From NCBI RefSeq assembly GCF_900169565.1, contig NZ_LT828648.1:3260501-3324500 (forward strand): a stretch of DNA of 64,000 bases. The letters are read 5' to 3'. Below the pieces are notes generated by a model, which saw only the letters and a list, made by a program, of their open reading frames with translations, was not told where the DNA came from and did not search any database. Made by a program: the position numbers and the translations under genes. How positions within the stretch are numbered: the first letter of the stretch is position 1; the number at the start of each line of letters is the position of its first letter. This stretch comes from Nitrospira japonica (lineage in GTDB: Bacteria > Nitrospirota > Nitrospiria > Nitrospirales > Nitrospiraceae). Below, piece by piece: positions 40,342 through 48,959 of this stretch.

Positions 40342-41169
40342 TCAATGGGTCAACAACTTTCGCATGCCTGCTGGGCTGAGATCGGAACGGCCGGCCTTGT
40401 TGATGACCGTGCCCAAGACAGGCCGTCGATCTTTTACCAATAACAATGCCCGTTGCAGTTCCTCCACTGTGGTTTTTCCCTCCTCGACGACCAACAGTAA
40501 CGCATCGGTATAGGGTGAAAATGCCAGCACGTCGGCGGTATGGAGCAAGGGCGGGAGATCGAAGATGACCACTCGGGAAGGATAGCGATGCTTGAATTCT
40601 TCGACCAACGCCAACATCTTGGGCGAGATGAGCACCTCTGCCGAGTTGGGGATCGCCCGGCCCGCCGGAAGAACCACGAGCCGTCCCATGTCGGGATGAA
40701 CGAGAAGATCTTCGACCGGCTCGTTGTCGAGCAAGTAGTCTGCCAATCCCCGGCACGCTCCCATGCCGAAAACTTCATGGATACCGGGGCCTTGTAAATT
40801 TGAATCGACCAGCAACACGGTTTGGGTCATCTCCATCGCCAGGCTAACGGCAAGATTCGCCGCCACCAACGTCTTGCCTTCGCCGTACCCGGGACTTGTG
40901 ACGCCTAGGACGTTCCAGTCGTGCTGACGAAGTCGCTGCAGGATCTGCGTTCGCAAGATCTTGTACGCATCGACGTACGGGCCCTTGCCGTAAGCCGCCA
41001 TGACCCGCTGTCGGCGAAGGACGGGTGTGGGCACATCGAGCGACCGCGTGCGTGTATAGACGATCGGCTCGAACTCCGACTGATCGTTATTCCGTCCGGT
41101 CGACCGAGGACTCGCCGAATGTTTCCCTCGATCTTTGAACAATTGAACCGCCGCTCGTAACCGATCCAT
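40342..41169 (-). CDS. CpsD/CapB-family (BY-kinase-like) ATPase of the exopolysaccharide locus
   Basis: Cytoplasmic partner of the Wzz-like protein encoded just upstream. The deviant Walker A is in TSPGYGEGKTLVAANLA, Walker A' in VLLVDSNLQGPG and Walker B in VVIFDLPPLLHTADVL. The usual tyrosine-rich C-terminal tail is absent (it ends GMRKLLTH), so autophosphorylation control may be lost or occur elsewhere. ATG 41169 has AGAGG upstream; the in-frame TTG at 41175 is not needed. Lies 38 nt after the Wzz-like gene. Confidence 0.9.
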   Translation of the reverse strand: MDRLRAAVQLFKDRGKHSASPRSTGRNNDQSEFEPIVYTRTRSLDVPTPVLRRQRVMAAYGKGPYVDAYKILRTQILQRLRQHDWNVLGVTSPGYGEGKTLVAANLAVSLAMEMTQTVLLVDSNLQGPGIHEVFGMGACRGLADYLLDNEPVEDLLVHPDMGRLVVLPAGRAIPNSAEVLISPKMLALVEEFKHRYPSRVVIFDLPPLLHTADVLAFSPYTDALLLVVEEGKTTVEELQRALLLVKDRRPVLGTVINKAGRSDLSPAGMRKLLTH

Positions 41170-41207
41170 GATCAATCCTCTCGTATTGACGTTGTCAGCT
41201 TAGTCGG

Positions 41208-42980
41208 CTAGTCGATTCCAAATCGTTTCATCATTCCGAACCACAGTACGTCCAACGGCACGATAAACACATGGATGGCCGTCAGCACCGATACCGCTGC
41301 GCCCAGTCCCACCCCCTTGAACACCAGACGCCGACGGAGGCTTTGAGCCAAATCCTCCTCATTGGGCATGAACGGAATGACGGCCAGAGGGAACAATTGC
41401 GTCAGCTGAGCCAATTGCTCCGGCGTGCGGATGGAATGGTCCAATGCGTCCACCGCCAATCCGGCCCCCAATCCGCCCACTGTAGCCAGGATGATTCCCA
41501 CGAACGCCAACGCCAGCCGATTCGGCTTGTCTGGCTTCTCCGGCAAGCTCGGCGGATCAATGAGGGAAAACCGTTCACCTTTCCGCTGCACTTCCAACCC
41601 TTCCGACACCTTGGCCTCCAGCAGTCGGGATCGAATATCCTGATACTTCTGCGCCGACGTGTCGCGATCCCGTGTCAGCGTCAGATATGCCGGCTCCAAT
41701 TCCGGGGTTCGCTCCAATCGCGTCGTGTATTCCTGTAGTCGTCGCTTCACATCCGCTCTGGTTTTTCTGAGGGCGTCCAAAGAGGAGACGGCTGAATTGA
41801 GCTGTGCCTGGAGGTTGATATACGCCGGATTCTCCGGCCGGATGGACGGGGCTTTTGCCCTGGCGCCACTCAACCGGTGCACTTCCCGCTCCAAGGCGCC
41901 GATCTTTCGTTGTGTGGCGACAACATCCGGATGATCCTTGCCAAGTCGATCGGACTGCGTGGCCATGGTCGCGCGGGCATCGATCAACGCTTTCGATGCT
42001 TCTTCCGGCTCTGAACGAAGGCCTGTCTCTCGTTCAAGGGCCTCGATCTCCTGACTCATCTTGATGATGTCCGGATGATCCAAGGAGAAGTTCGCGGAGG
42101 CCCCCGCATACTCCGCCCGTAGGGCCCGCAGACGCTCGGCGGAATCCAGAATACGCTCGCCGTTCACGGACATGATCGGCGTATTGGGCTTGATCGTGGC
42201 CAGCTCACCTTCCAGATAGTTTCGCCGTTCTTCCAGCGTCCGGCTCTGCTGATCGATGTCCACCAGCTCGCGGTCGGCCTGGTTCATCAATTGTTGGTTG
42301 AGCGGGAGCAGTTCTGGCAGTGCACCCTTCGCGCGTTGTTTGAATGCGGCGATCTGATCATCGAGATGGCTGATATGCTTGGCCAATCCTTCCGCTTCCT
42401 GCTGGAGAAACGCCGTGGCTTCCTGCGCTTGGCGCTCACGGCTCTTCAGATTCTCGCCGAGGAATAAACTGGTCAATTCGTTGGCTACTTTCTGCGCCAG
42501 TTCGGGTGACTGGCTTTGATAGGCCACGGTGAAGGCAATAGTGGCTTTCGTCGGATGTTGGGTGCGCTTGTCGACGACATCGGCGCTGATCACTTCCACC
42601 TCAATATCATTGATGAAGCGCTTGACGACCTCTTCGACTGGACTTCTTCGTCTGAGATCCTGATAGAGATCGTACTGCTCCACGACTTTCCATAAAGTGG
42701 TGCGGCTCATGACTTGCTGCTTGATCGTTTCAATCCGCTGGTCGGCATAACTCGTAATCGTCGAGCGAACGAGGTCTGACGGTATTTCCTGTTCCTCGAT
42801 AAGAATGGTCGCGGTGGATCGATAGGTCGGCGGCCACATGAAGACAGCCGTCAGACTCAACACGAGGAGACTGGCGAACGTCCAAGCCATGATGGCGCGC
42901 CTGCGGGAAAAGACCACCAGGAAATCCTGCAAGGTCGGCTGAGAAGACGGACTCGATTGTGAATGTTGTTGGTGCATCAT
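41208..42980 (-). CDS. Wzz/GumC-like polysaccharide chain-length determinant protein
   Basis: Inner-membrane co-polymerase that sets chain length with the kinase downstream. TM1 is at about 31-49 (MAWTFASLLVLSLTAVFMW), then a large periplasmic domain with long coiled-coil stretches (KSRERQAQEATAFLQQEAEG, IEALERETGLRSEPEEA) and TM2 at about 490-510 (ALAFVGIILATVGGLGAGL). Unusually, a further hydrophobic helix occurs near the C-terminus (GAAVSVLTAIHVFIVPLDVL). This third helix and the ~590 length resemble the exosortase-locus chain-length proteins. Sits 6 nt after the outer-membrane protein gene. Confidence 0.9.
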   Translation of the reverse strand: MMHQQHSQSSPSSQPTLQDFLVVFSRRRAIMAWTFASLLVLSLTAVFMWPPTYRSTATILIEEQEIPSDLVRSTITSYADQRIETIKQQVMSRTTLWKVVEQYDLYQDLRRRSPVEEVVKRFINDIEVEVISADVVDKRTQHPTKATIAFTVAYQSQSPELAQKVANELTSLFLGENLKSRERQAQEATAFLQQEAEGLAKHISHLDDQIAAFKQRAKGALPELLPLNQQLMNQADRELVDIDQQSRTLEERRNYLEGELATIKPNTPIMSVNGERILDSAERLRALRAEYAGASANFSLDHPDIIKMSQEIEALERETGLRSEPEEASKALIDARATMATQSDRLGKDHPDVVATQRKIGALEREVHRLSGARAKAPSIRPENPAYINLQAQLNSAVSSLDALRKTRADVKRRLQEYTTRLERTPELEPAYLTLTRDRDTSAQKYQDIRSRLLEAKVSEGLEVQRKGERFSLIDPPSLPEKPDKPNRLALAFVGIILATVGGLGAGLAVDALDHSIRTPEQLAQLTQLFPLAVIPFMPNEEDLAQSLRRRLVFKGVGLGAAVSVLTAIHVFIVPLDVLWFGMMKRFGID

Positions 42981-42986
42981 GAATTC

Positions 42987-44180
42987 CTAGTTCGACATTG
43001 CCAGTTTGGGCGGGAAATACGTCAGCGTCAGCATGGCTGCATTGGATGTGGCCGTATTAGTGAACGTGTCCACATCGCGCCAGCCATACGTATAAGAAGC
43101 TTCCAGTTTCCACCAATCGAAGAATTTCCAGCTGAGCCTTGGCGAGGCCTGCGCGTATCGCTGGCCAGGGAATGCCCCTCCAGAGGCGGTATCGGTAACG
43201 CCTGACACGAGATAGCCGGCCGCGTCGAACGACGCCGTCACGGTTTCGGTGAGGTCATACGAGGCCAGCACGCCGATTCGATCGGTCTGAATCAACAGTC
43301 CGAAGCCGCTCGGGACCACGTCCCGCGATGCCTTGACTTTGATCGATGCATGTTCAAACGCTTGCGTCACGCTCGCCCCAAACACCCAAATCGTCTTGCG
43401 ACTCTTCATCGAGTCGGTCGCCGTCTCCGTGGTTGAGCTGACATACCGCGATCCACCGTACACGTTCGCCGTCAGCGTTTCGGTGAACGAATGGGTGAAT
43501 TCCGCCGTCACACCGGGGAAATAGGCGCGAAAGGGCGATGACGAATTAGTCGTATGAAAATTCGTATAGGAGCCAGTGACCTGCAGCGTATTCTGCTCAT
43601 TCAACTGGTAGCCCAGGCCCGCGGAGGCGCCCAATAGTTGGTAGTCCACCAATCCAAGCCGCAGTCCATCCTCGTACGAGGCATCGGCAAATTGAAACGC
43701 CGTTTGGAGGGACAGTTTTTCCGTGAGCATTCTCGTCCAGGTCGGATTGGCCGACCAGAGGTCTCGTTGCGTAAACCGCAAGACCACACCTGTGGCCAGG
43801 AGTTCCCCCATCAACGTGTTGTCCCTCGTGTATCCTCCGGTGAATCCGAACACGTCGCGCTCCGTTTTGTACCGCAGAGTCAGCGGGAGAAAAATATTGG
43901 TGAACTGAGTGGCTTCCCCTCCGTAATACGAGACAAAATCCGCGGCCACGCGGCCGCTGGCCTCGAACCGCTCGGTCTTTCCGGCAAACTCCGCGGCCGG
44001 AGACACCCAATATCCGTAGGTGGCCTCATGCGGAAAGGGGGTCAGGATCAAGTTGCTGTTGTAATACGCCTTCGTCCCGATCGACGGAAGAATCGACCAT
44101 TCCGCTGCTCCCACAAGATTCGACAGGGTAAGGCTCAAGAGCGTGCTCCATAAAATGACCCGTTTGACCAATCGGTGCAT
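42987..44180 (-). CDS. Outer-membrane beta-barrel protein of the exosortase/EPS locus
   Basis: Signal peptide (ILWSTLLSLTLSNLVGAAE) followed by ~370 residues of alternating amphipathic strands with aromatic ends (TNIFLPLTLRYKTERDVFGFTGGY, FTHSFTETLTANVYGGSRYV) and a last strand ending in TYFPPKLAMSN. This matches the PEP-CTERM-associated outer-membrane proteins (TIGR03016-like) found beside Wza/Wzz homologues. Probably the outer-membrane pore or a porin-like export partner. Start taken at ATG 44180; ATG 44195 also possible. Confidence 0.82.
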   Translation of the reverse strand: MHRLVKRVILWSTLLSLTLSNLVGAAEWSILPSIGTKAYYNSNLILTPFPHEATYGYWVSPAAEFAGKTERFEASGRVAADFVSYYGGEATQFTNIFLPLTLRYKTERDVFGFTGGYTRDNTLMGELLATGVVLRFTQRDLWSANPTWTRMLTEKLSLQTAFQFADASYEDGLRLGLVDYQLLGASAGLGYQLNEQNTLQVTGSYTNFHTTNSSSPFRAYFPGVTAEFTHSFTETLTANVYGGSRYVSSTTETATDSMKSRKTIWVFGASVTQAFEHASIKVKASRDVVPSGFGLLIQTDRIGVLASYDLTETVTASFDAAGYLVSGVTDTASGGAFPGQRYAQASPRLSWKFFDWWKLEASYTYGWRDVDTFTNTATSNAAMLTLTYFPPKLAMSN

Positions 44181-44237
44181 GTTGCGCCAAGGCATCTTCC
44201 GTCACGTGTTTCTCGGACACGGTCTGGGCTCAAACGG

Positions 44238-44843
44238 CTATGGCACCATGACCACGTCGCCGCGCTGCAGGAGAATATTCTGCTCAAGATCATGCCCCTT
44301 CCTCACGTCGCCATAGCGAAAGTGGAATACCTGCTGCTGGCCTTTAACACGCCGGACGATTTTGATGTCGTTCTCGCCTGCGAAGGGCGTCAATCCTCCG
44401 GCCAAGCTCAAGGCCTGCAACACGTCGGTATAGTGGCCGATTAGATATTCACCGGGCTTGTTGACCCTCCCGACCACGTATACCTTGTAGCTCAAGACTT
44501 TCATGACGGAGACGGACACATTGGGATTAGGAATAAACTTGATAAGCCGCTTGACGAGATCGGCTCTGATCTCTTCAACGGTGCGGTCTTCCGCTACGAC
44601 GTCTCCGACGAGGGGAAACGAAAACATGCCGTCGGGACGGATAACCACTTCTCTGGTCAGTTGCTCGTCCTTCCACACCGACACGAGAAGAACGTCTTCC
44701 GAACCGACCCGATATCCCGGTCCTATCTGAGCCCCCGCAGTTCCCGAGTCGGATGCACCGGGAGCCGGAACGTTTGCCGCACACGACACGACAAAACAGA
44801 GCAGACTCAAGCCGGCGATCATGAAGAAGTTTGCGCGAGACAT
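44238..44843 (-). CDS. Wza-like polysaccharide export lipoprotein
   Basis: Short outer-membrane polysaccharide export protein. The signal ends with lipobox VVSC (Cys21), then the polysaccharide export domain (YRVGSEDVLLVSVWKDEQLT, FSFPLVGDVVAEDRTVEEIR) and one SLBB domain (KVYVVGRVNKPGEYLIGHY). It lacks the long C-terminal alpha-helical pore of E. coli Wza, as is usual in exosortase loci; the neighbouring barrel may provide the outer-membrane channel. ATG 44843 lies 10 nt after the PrsT stop. Confidence 0.93.
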   Translation of the reverse strand: MSRANFFMIAGLSLLCFVVSCAANVPAPGASDSGTAGAQIGPGYRVGSEDVLLVSVWKDEQLTREVVIRPDGMFSFPLVGDVVAEDRTVEEIRADLVKRLIKFIPNPNVSVSVMKVLSYKVYVVGRVNKPGEYLIGHYTDVLQALSLAGGLTPFAGENDIKIVRRVKGQQQVFHFRYGDVRKGHDLEQNILLQRGDVVMVP

Positions 44844-44853
44844 GATGCGAATG

Positions 44854-47244
44854 TTACCCCCTGATTTGTGCGAGCACCTGCTCAGCTTCCTCACGGCCGG
44901 GAAATGCGTCCGGCACTTTGAGAGACTTGGTCAAATAGACACGGGCCTCGGAAGCCTTACCTGACTGATAATAGGCAATGCCCAGGTGATAGTTGATGAC
45001 CGAGGTGTCCGGAGACTTCCCGACGGCATCCCTGAGCAATCTGAGCGCCTCTTCCTGATGTCCCATTTTCAACCTGACCCAGGCGAGTGTATCCAAAAAA
45101 GCCGGGTGTGGCGCTTCCTTTTCGAAATCACGACTCAGTGCAAAAGCCTTCTGCAGACTGACTTGATCGCGTTTGTAGTCCACAAGCAGCACCGCAAGAT
45201 TGTTCGCGGCCAGAATATTGCGGGGATTGATCCGCAATGTCGCTTCATATGCCTGCATGGCGGCGTCCATTCGACCCCCGTCCGATTGAGCCGACGCCAG
45301 AAGCATGGACAATTCTTCACTCTCCGGCGCGGCCGACAGTCCCGCTTGAATAATCTGCACCGCCCGAGCCGACTGCCGTTGCGCCAGCCACATGCTCGCC
45401 CAGTTGATCCACGGAGCGGTCCATTTGGGATGCAGTCGCGTCGCCTCACGAAACTGCTCGTCGGCCGGTCCATATTGCCCCGCAAGCGTCAGCACTTCTC
45501 CGAGAAGACCATGTCCAAAACGATGGGTAGGATTGGCGGCCAGTATCGTTTCCAGCCTTTGTTGAGCTTGTGCCACCCGCCCTCGTACAATGTCCAACTT
45601 GATCACGGCGAGGAGCGCATCCAAGTCATTCGGCGCCAACATTGCGGCGCGCGCATAGGCGGCCGCCGCCTCATCGAGTCTGTTCCGTGCCTGGAGATAG
45701 CGCCCTTCCGCCATGTGAAACGCATAGGAGGCTCCCGCGGTTCCGCGCAAACGTTCAAGGGTCCGCCCCGCCTCGTCGAGATTTCCGGTCAGGAGGTCCA
45801 GGTTAATGAGCATTTCAAGCGCGGATATATCGTCAGGCCGTTGTTTCAGAAGATCGTCGAGTCTGGCCCTCGCCTCGCGGTGTCGTCCGCTCTGGCTCTC
45901 CAGAATGGCGAGAGAGCGACGGGCATCGACTTGCCCCGGATACAGCGCCACGGCGCGCTCGAAACTTTCCCGAGCCAATGCCGGTTCCTTGTTCAGCAGA
46001 TAGGCCTGCCCGAGCAGGAATTGAACCGTGGCCTGTTCCGGCTGATCATGCAGCACGGTTCGAAACGCCTGCACCGCGTCCTTGCCGTTGTGATTCGCCA
46101 ATGCGATCTTGCCGGAGAGGGTCAAGGCCTCCGCCGATCGTGGATTGTCTTTTAATGCCTCACCTACTTCGCGTTCCGCCTCCGCCTGCCGGCCTTCCTC
46201 GAGATTCATCTCGGCCAATTTGACTTTGGCTTCGAGGCCAATCGGCTTGTCCTTGTATTCGTCCACCAATTCAAGATAGCGAGCCCGCGCCTTGTCCGCC
46301 GACCCATGCCGGCGGTAGAGCCCGGAAAGAGCAAACTGGAGTTTTCCAGAATGCGGAAGGTGCTCGACGGCTTCTATCAACGCTCGTTCGGCGGCAGAGA
46401 CATCCTTACGGGTAACCAGAAAGTCGGCCAACATCAATCGTCTCGCCTCGCTGTCCTGATCCAGGGCGACGGCTTCACGGAGAACAGATTCGGCCTCTCG
46501 CTGCGCACCCATGGTGTCAAACAACCTGGCGAGCTTGAGTCGATGGTCAAAAGACGCCGGCTCCGCTTCGATCATGACGCGGATGACGGCCTCTCCTCCT
46601 TTCATATCGCCGGCTTCCAGTAACGTGTTATGCAAATTGTTCAACACATCCATCTCGTGCGGATGCGTCTGCAAAGCCCGCCGAAGGATCACCTTCGCAT
46701 TCGCAAAGCGTCGCTGCTGCCGATACAATGTCGCCAGGAGAATTGCCACGTCAGGTTCGGCGGGAAACTCCTGGGACAAGGCCTCGGCCTTTGATACGGC
46801 CGCGGGCACCATGTCGTCCGTCGAACCGAGCACGGCGATCTTGAGCGCCAACGCCTGGGGGTGGCGAGGCTGTTTGGCCAACACCTTGTCTGCCGCGGCC
46901 GTCACATGTTCGCTCAATCTCGCTTCCAGGTAATATTTCGCCAGCGCAATCAACGCCCCACTATGATCGGGGACCAGTTCCACAACCTCCTGGTAAAGCT
47001 TCACGGCATTGCGCCAATTCTTTTCCTTTTCCTCGACCTGTGCGAACAGGAAATACGCGTCTGCATCTCTTGCGTCGATCTTCAGCACGTTGCGCAGCGC
47101 CACTCTGGCCTTCGGGTAGTTACCGGCTTCGATATGTTCCTGCGCGAGATTGCGATACTTCGTCTTCCGCTCCTCAGGGCCTCCACAGCCCAGAAAGGCA
47201 GTCGCAACCATGCATAGCATCAGGAGCGCCACTTGACGTTTCAC
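44854..47244 (-). CDS. prsT: PrsT-type TPR-repeat lipoprotein
   Basis: The GTG at 47244 gives a lipoprotein signal with lipobox FLGC (Cys20) and a purine-rich ribosome site; an in-frame extension upstream runs into the preceding gene and is not coding. About 20 TPR units fill the rest, from NLAQEHIEAGNYPKARVAL to INYHLGIAYYQSGKASEA. The 796-residue architecture is that of the PEP-CTERM-system TPR lipoprotein PrsT, thought to act in the periplasm in exopolysaccharide-linked protein sorting. Exact role is not settled. Confidence 0.88.
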   Translation of the reverse strand: MKRQVALLMLCMVATAFLGCGGPEERKTKYRNLAQEHIEAGNYPKARVALRNVLKIDARDADAYFLFAQVEEKEKNWRNAVKLYQEVVELVPDHSGALIALAKYYLEARLSEHVTAAADKVLAKQPRHPQALALKIAVLGSTDDMVPAAVSKAEALSQEFPAEPDVAILLATLYRQQRRFANAKVILRRALQTHPHEMDVLNNLHNTLLEAGDMKGGEAVIRVMIEAEPASFDHRLKLARLFDTMGAQREAESVLREAVALDQDSEARRLMLADFLVTRKDVSAAERALIEAVEHLPHSGKLQFALSGLYRRHGSADKARARYLELVDEYKDKPIGLEAKVKLAEMNLEEGRQAEAEREVGEALKDNPRSAEALTLSGKIALANHNGKDAVQAFRTVLHDQPEQATVQFLLGQAYLLNKEPALARESFERAVALYPGQVDARRSLAILESQSGRHREARARLDDLLKQRPDDISALEMLINLDLLTGNLDEAGRTLERLRGTAGASYAFHMAEGRYLQARNRLDEAAAAYARAAMLAPNDLDALLAVIKLDIVRGRVAQAQQRLETILAANPTHRFGHGLLGEVLTLAGQYGPADEQFREATRLHPKWTAPWINWASMWLAQRQSARAVQIIQAGLSAAPESEELSMLLASAQSDGGRMDAAMQAYEATLRINPRNILAANNLAVLLVDYKRDQVSLQKAFALSRDFEKEAPHPAFLDTLAWVRLKMGHQEEALRLLRDAVGKSPDTSVINYHLGIAYYQSGKASEARVYLTKSLKVPDAFPGREEAEQVLAQIRG

Positions 47245-47264
47245 AATTTCACCTCGCCTCACCT

Positions 47265-48899
47265 TTAGAACCACACGCGTATGCCCAGGCCGAACAGGAT
47301 CCACAACGACACAAACCCTAGCTGTTTCACCCGATCTGAAAAAGAATGCAGCAACAGTTCGAAGGAAAAGAACAGCACGATCAACTTGGCGGACAGTACC
47401 CCCAGCATCGAGACATCCACACTGACCTCCGGAAGCAGCGGAAACATGACGGCCAGAAACACCATCAAGTAGTCGAGCGGTGTCGTCTGAAACCGGCTTT
47501 CCTCGCTGAAACGGAGACTGAGCAGCACCATGATTGCCACGACGAGAAAGAACACGTTGTGAGTCACGGCGAACCCCGAAGCAGTCCGCAGCCACGAATC
47601 TTCATGGACGTACAGCAGGAAGGTCGTGCCCACGTACAATCCGCCGCGAACAAAATAGGGAACGAGCCGCGGCAGCACAGCGAGTCCTACCAACACAACC
47701 GCAAAGAGACCTATCGAGAGATACCCCACGTCGGAGGGAACGTTCGCGGGCAGAAAGACCGTCGCAATCAGGAAAAACGGGACCACGATGGCCAGAAATC
47801 GAATCGGAAGATCGGCCAGCCAGGATCCGTTCAGAAACTTTATCATCCGTCCCTGTGCGTTCCAGCCTGGCCTCCGCGACGCCGGTAAGGCGATCAGTCC
47901 GCGGCCGGCTCCGATGAAGAGGGCAAGCACGCTTCCGGCGATGACCAGATACAATGGCACAATGAGAAAATCGGAACGCCAGCGTAACGCATACGCCAGA
48001 CCGACCATGCCGGCCTGGATGGCATAGATGACCGTCACCGCCTCAAAATGTGACAGGCCGATCGCCAGTAATTTGTGGTGAACGTGCGTGCGGTCGCCGA
48101 CGAAGGGAGACCGGCCCTCGGCCAGACGTTGTCCGAAGACGCCAAGCGTGTCCAGAAACGGCAACCCGAGGAGAAAGAGCGTCAAACTCGGACTGAACGG
48201 CCCGCGCGTCGAGTCGGTTACGACGATGGCAAGCACGCCCATCATGAATCCGAGCAGCTGGCTTCCGCCGTCACCCATGAAAATCTTTGCCGGGTAAGTG
48301 TTGTACCGAAGGAAGCCCAGGAGTCCTCCGAGAAACGGAACGGTCAGGATGAGGACCATCGAATCGCTCGAGAGATAGGCAAGGTATGCGATTCCGCAGA
48401 GGCTCAGGAAGGACAAGCCCCCTGCGAGTCCGTCCAACCCGTCGGCCAGGTTGACCGCGTTGGACACCGCCACCAAGAACAGCAGCGTCAGCGGGATCCC
48501 GGCCCAAGCCGGCATGGCAATATCGAGGACAAAGGGCATGTCGTGGAAGCGAATCTCGCCGACGAAAACCACGGCAAGCGACGCCAGCAACTGCCCCACC
48601 AGCTTGGTCCGATAGCCGAGATTGACGCGATCGTCCCATACTCCGAATCCGAGAATGACGAGGCTGCCGAACAGCACCGACAGAGTCCTATGATCCTTGG
48701 GTGCCCACCAGGCAATGGACAGACAGGCGGCGACGGCAAAGGCGATGCCTCCGACTCTGGGAACCGGATGCGCGTGCACCTTTCGATCCCCCGGCACATC
48801 CATGATCTGAAATCGCCCGGCAATGAGTCGCAATGGCGGAATCAATGCCATGCAAACCAGAAGGGATGTCATGAAGCTGAAAAATAATTCGCCATTCAT
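47265..48899 (-). CDS. WecA/MraY-like initiating sugar-phosphate transferase with extra membrane domain
   Basis: Transfers a sugar phosphate to undecaprenyl phosphate to start the repeat unit. Family signatures are D89-D90 in GVWDDRVN, NLADGLDG at 150-157, FMGDGGS at 207-213 and HVHH at 272-275. After residue ~340 a second set of about six hydrophobic helices follows (e.g. FLAIVVPFFLIATVFL, VGYLSIGLFAVVLVGLAVL, LIVLFFSFELLLHSF), not part of WecA, which makes the protein 544 aa. It lies 60 nt after the exosortase gene. Confidence 0.9.
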   Translation of the reverse strand: MNGELFFSFMTSLLVCMALIPPLRLIAGRFQIMDVPGDRKVHAHPVPRVGGIAFAVAACLSIAWWAPKDHRTLSVLFGSLVILGFGVWDDRVNLGYRTKLVGQLLASLAVVFVGEIRFHDMPFVLDIAMPAWAGIPLTLLFLVAVSNAVNLADGLDGLAGGLSFLSLCGIAYLAYLSSDSMVLILTVPFLGGLLGFLRYNTYPAKIFMGDGGSQLLGFMMGVLAIVVTDSTRGPFSPSLTLFLLGLPFLDTLGVFGQRLAEGRSPFVGDRTHVHHKLLAIGLSHFEAVTVIYAIQAGMVGLAYALRWRSDFLIVPLYLVIAGSVLALFIGAGRGLIALPASRRPGWNAQGRMIKFLNGSWLADLPIRFLAIVVPFFLIATVFLPANVPSDVGYLSIGLFAVVLVGLAVLPRLVPYFVRGGLYVGTTFLLYVHEDSWLRTASGFAVTHNVFFLVVAIMVLLSLRFSEESRFQTTPLDYLMVFLAVMFPLLPEVSVDVSMLGVLSAKLIVLFFSFELLLHSFSDRVKQLGFVSLWILFGLGIRVWF

Positions 48900-48959
48900 C
48901 GCCGTATGACCCTTGGTCTCCTCTGAACAACCCCACTCACTGTCTGCCGCTGCCGGTGC

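Noticed and set aside
47245-47595. Upstream extension of the PrsT frame
   Set aside because: It overlaps the end of the WecA-like gene; the lipoprotein signal begins at GTG 47244 with a ribosome site.
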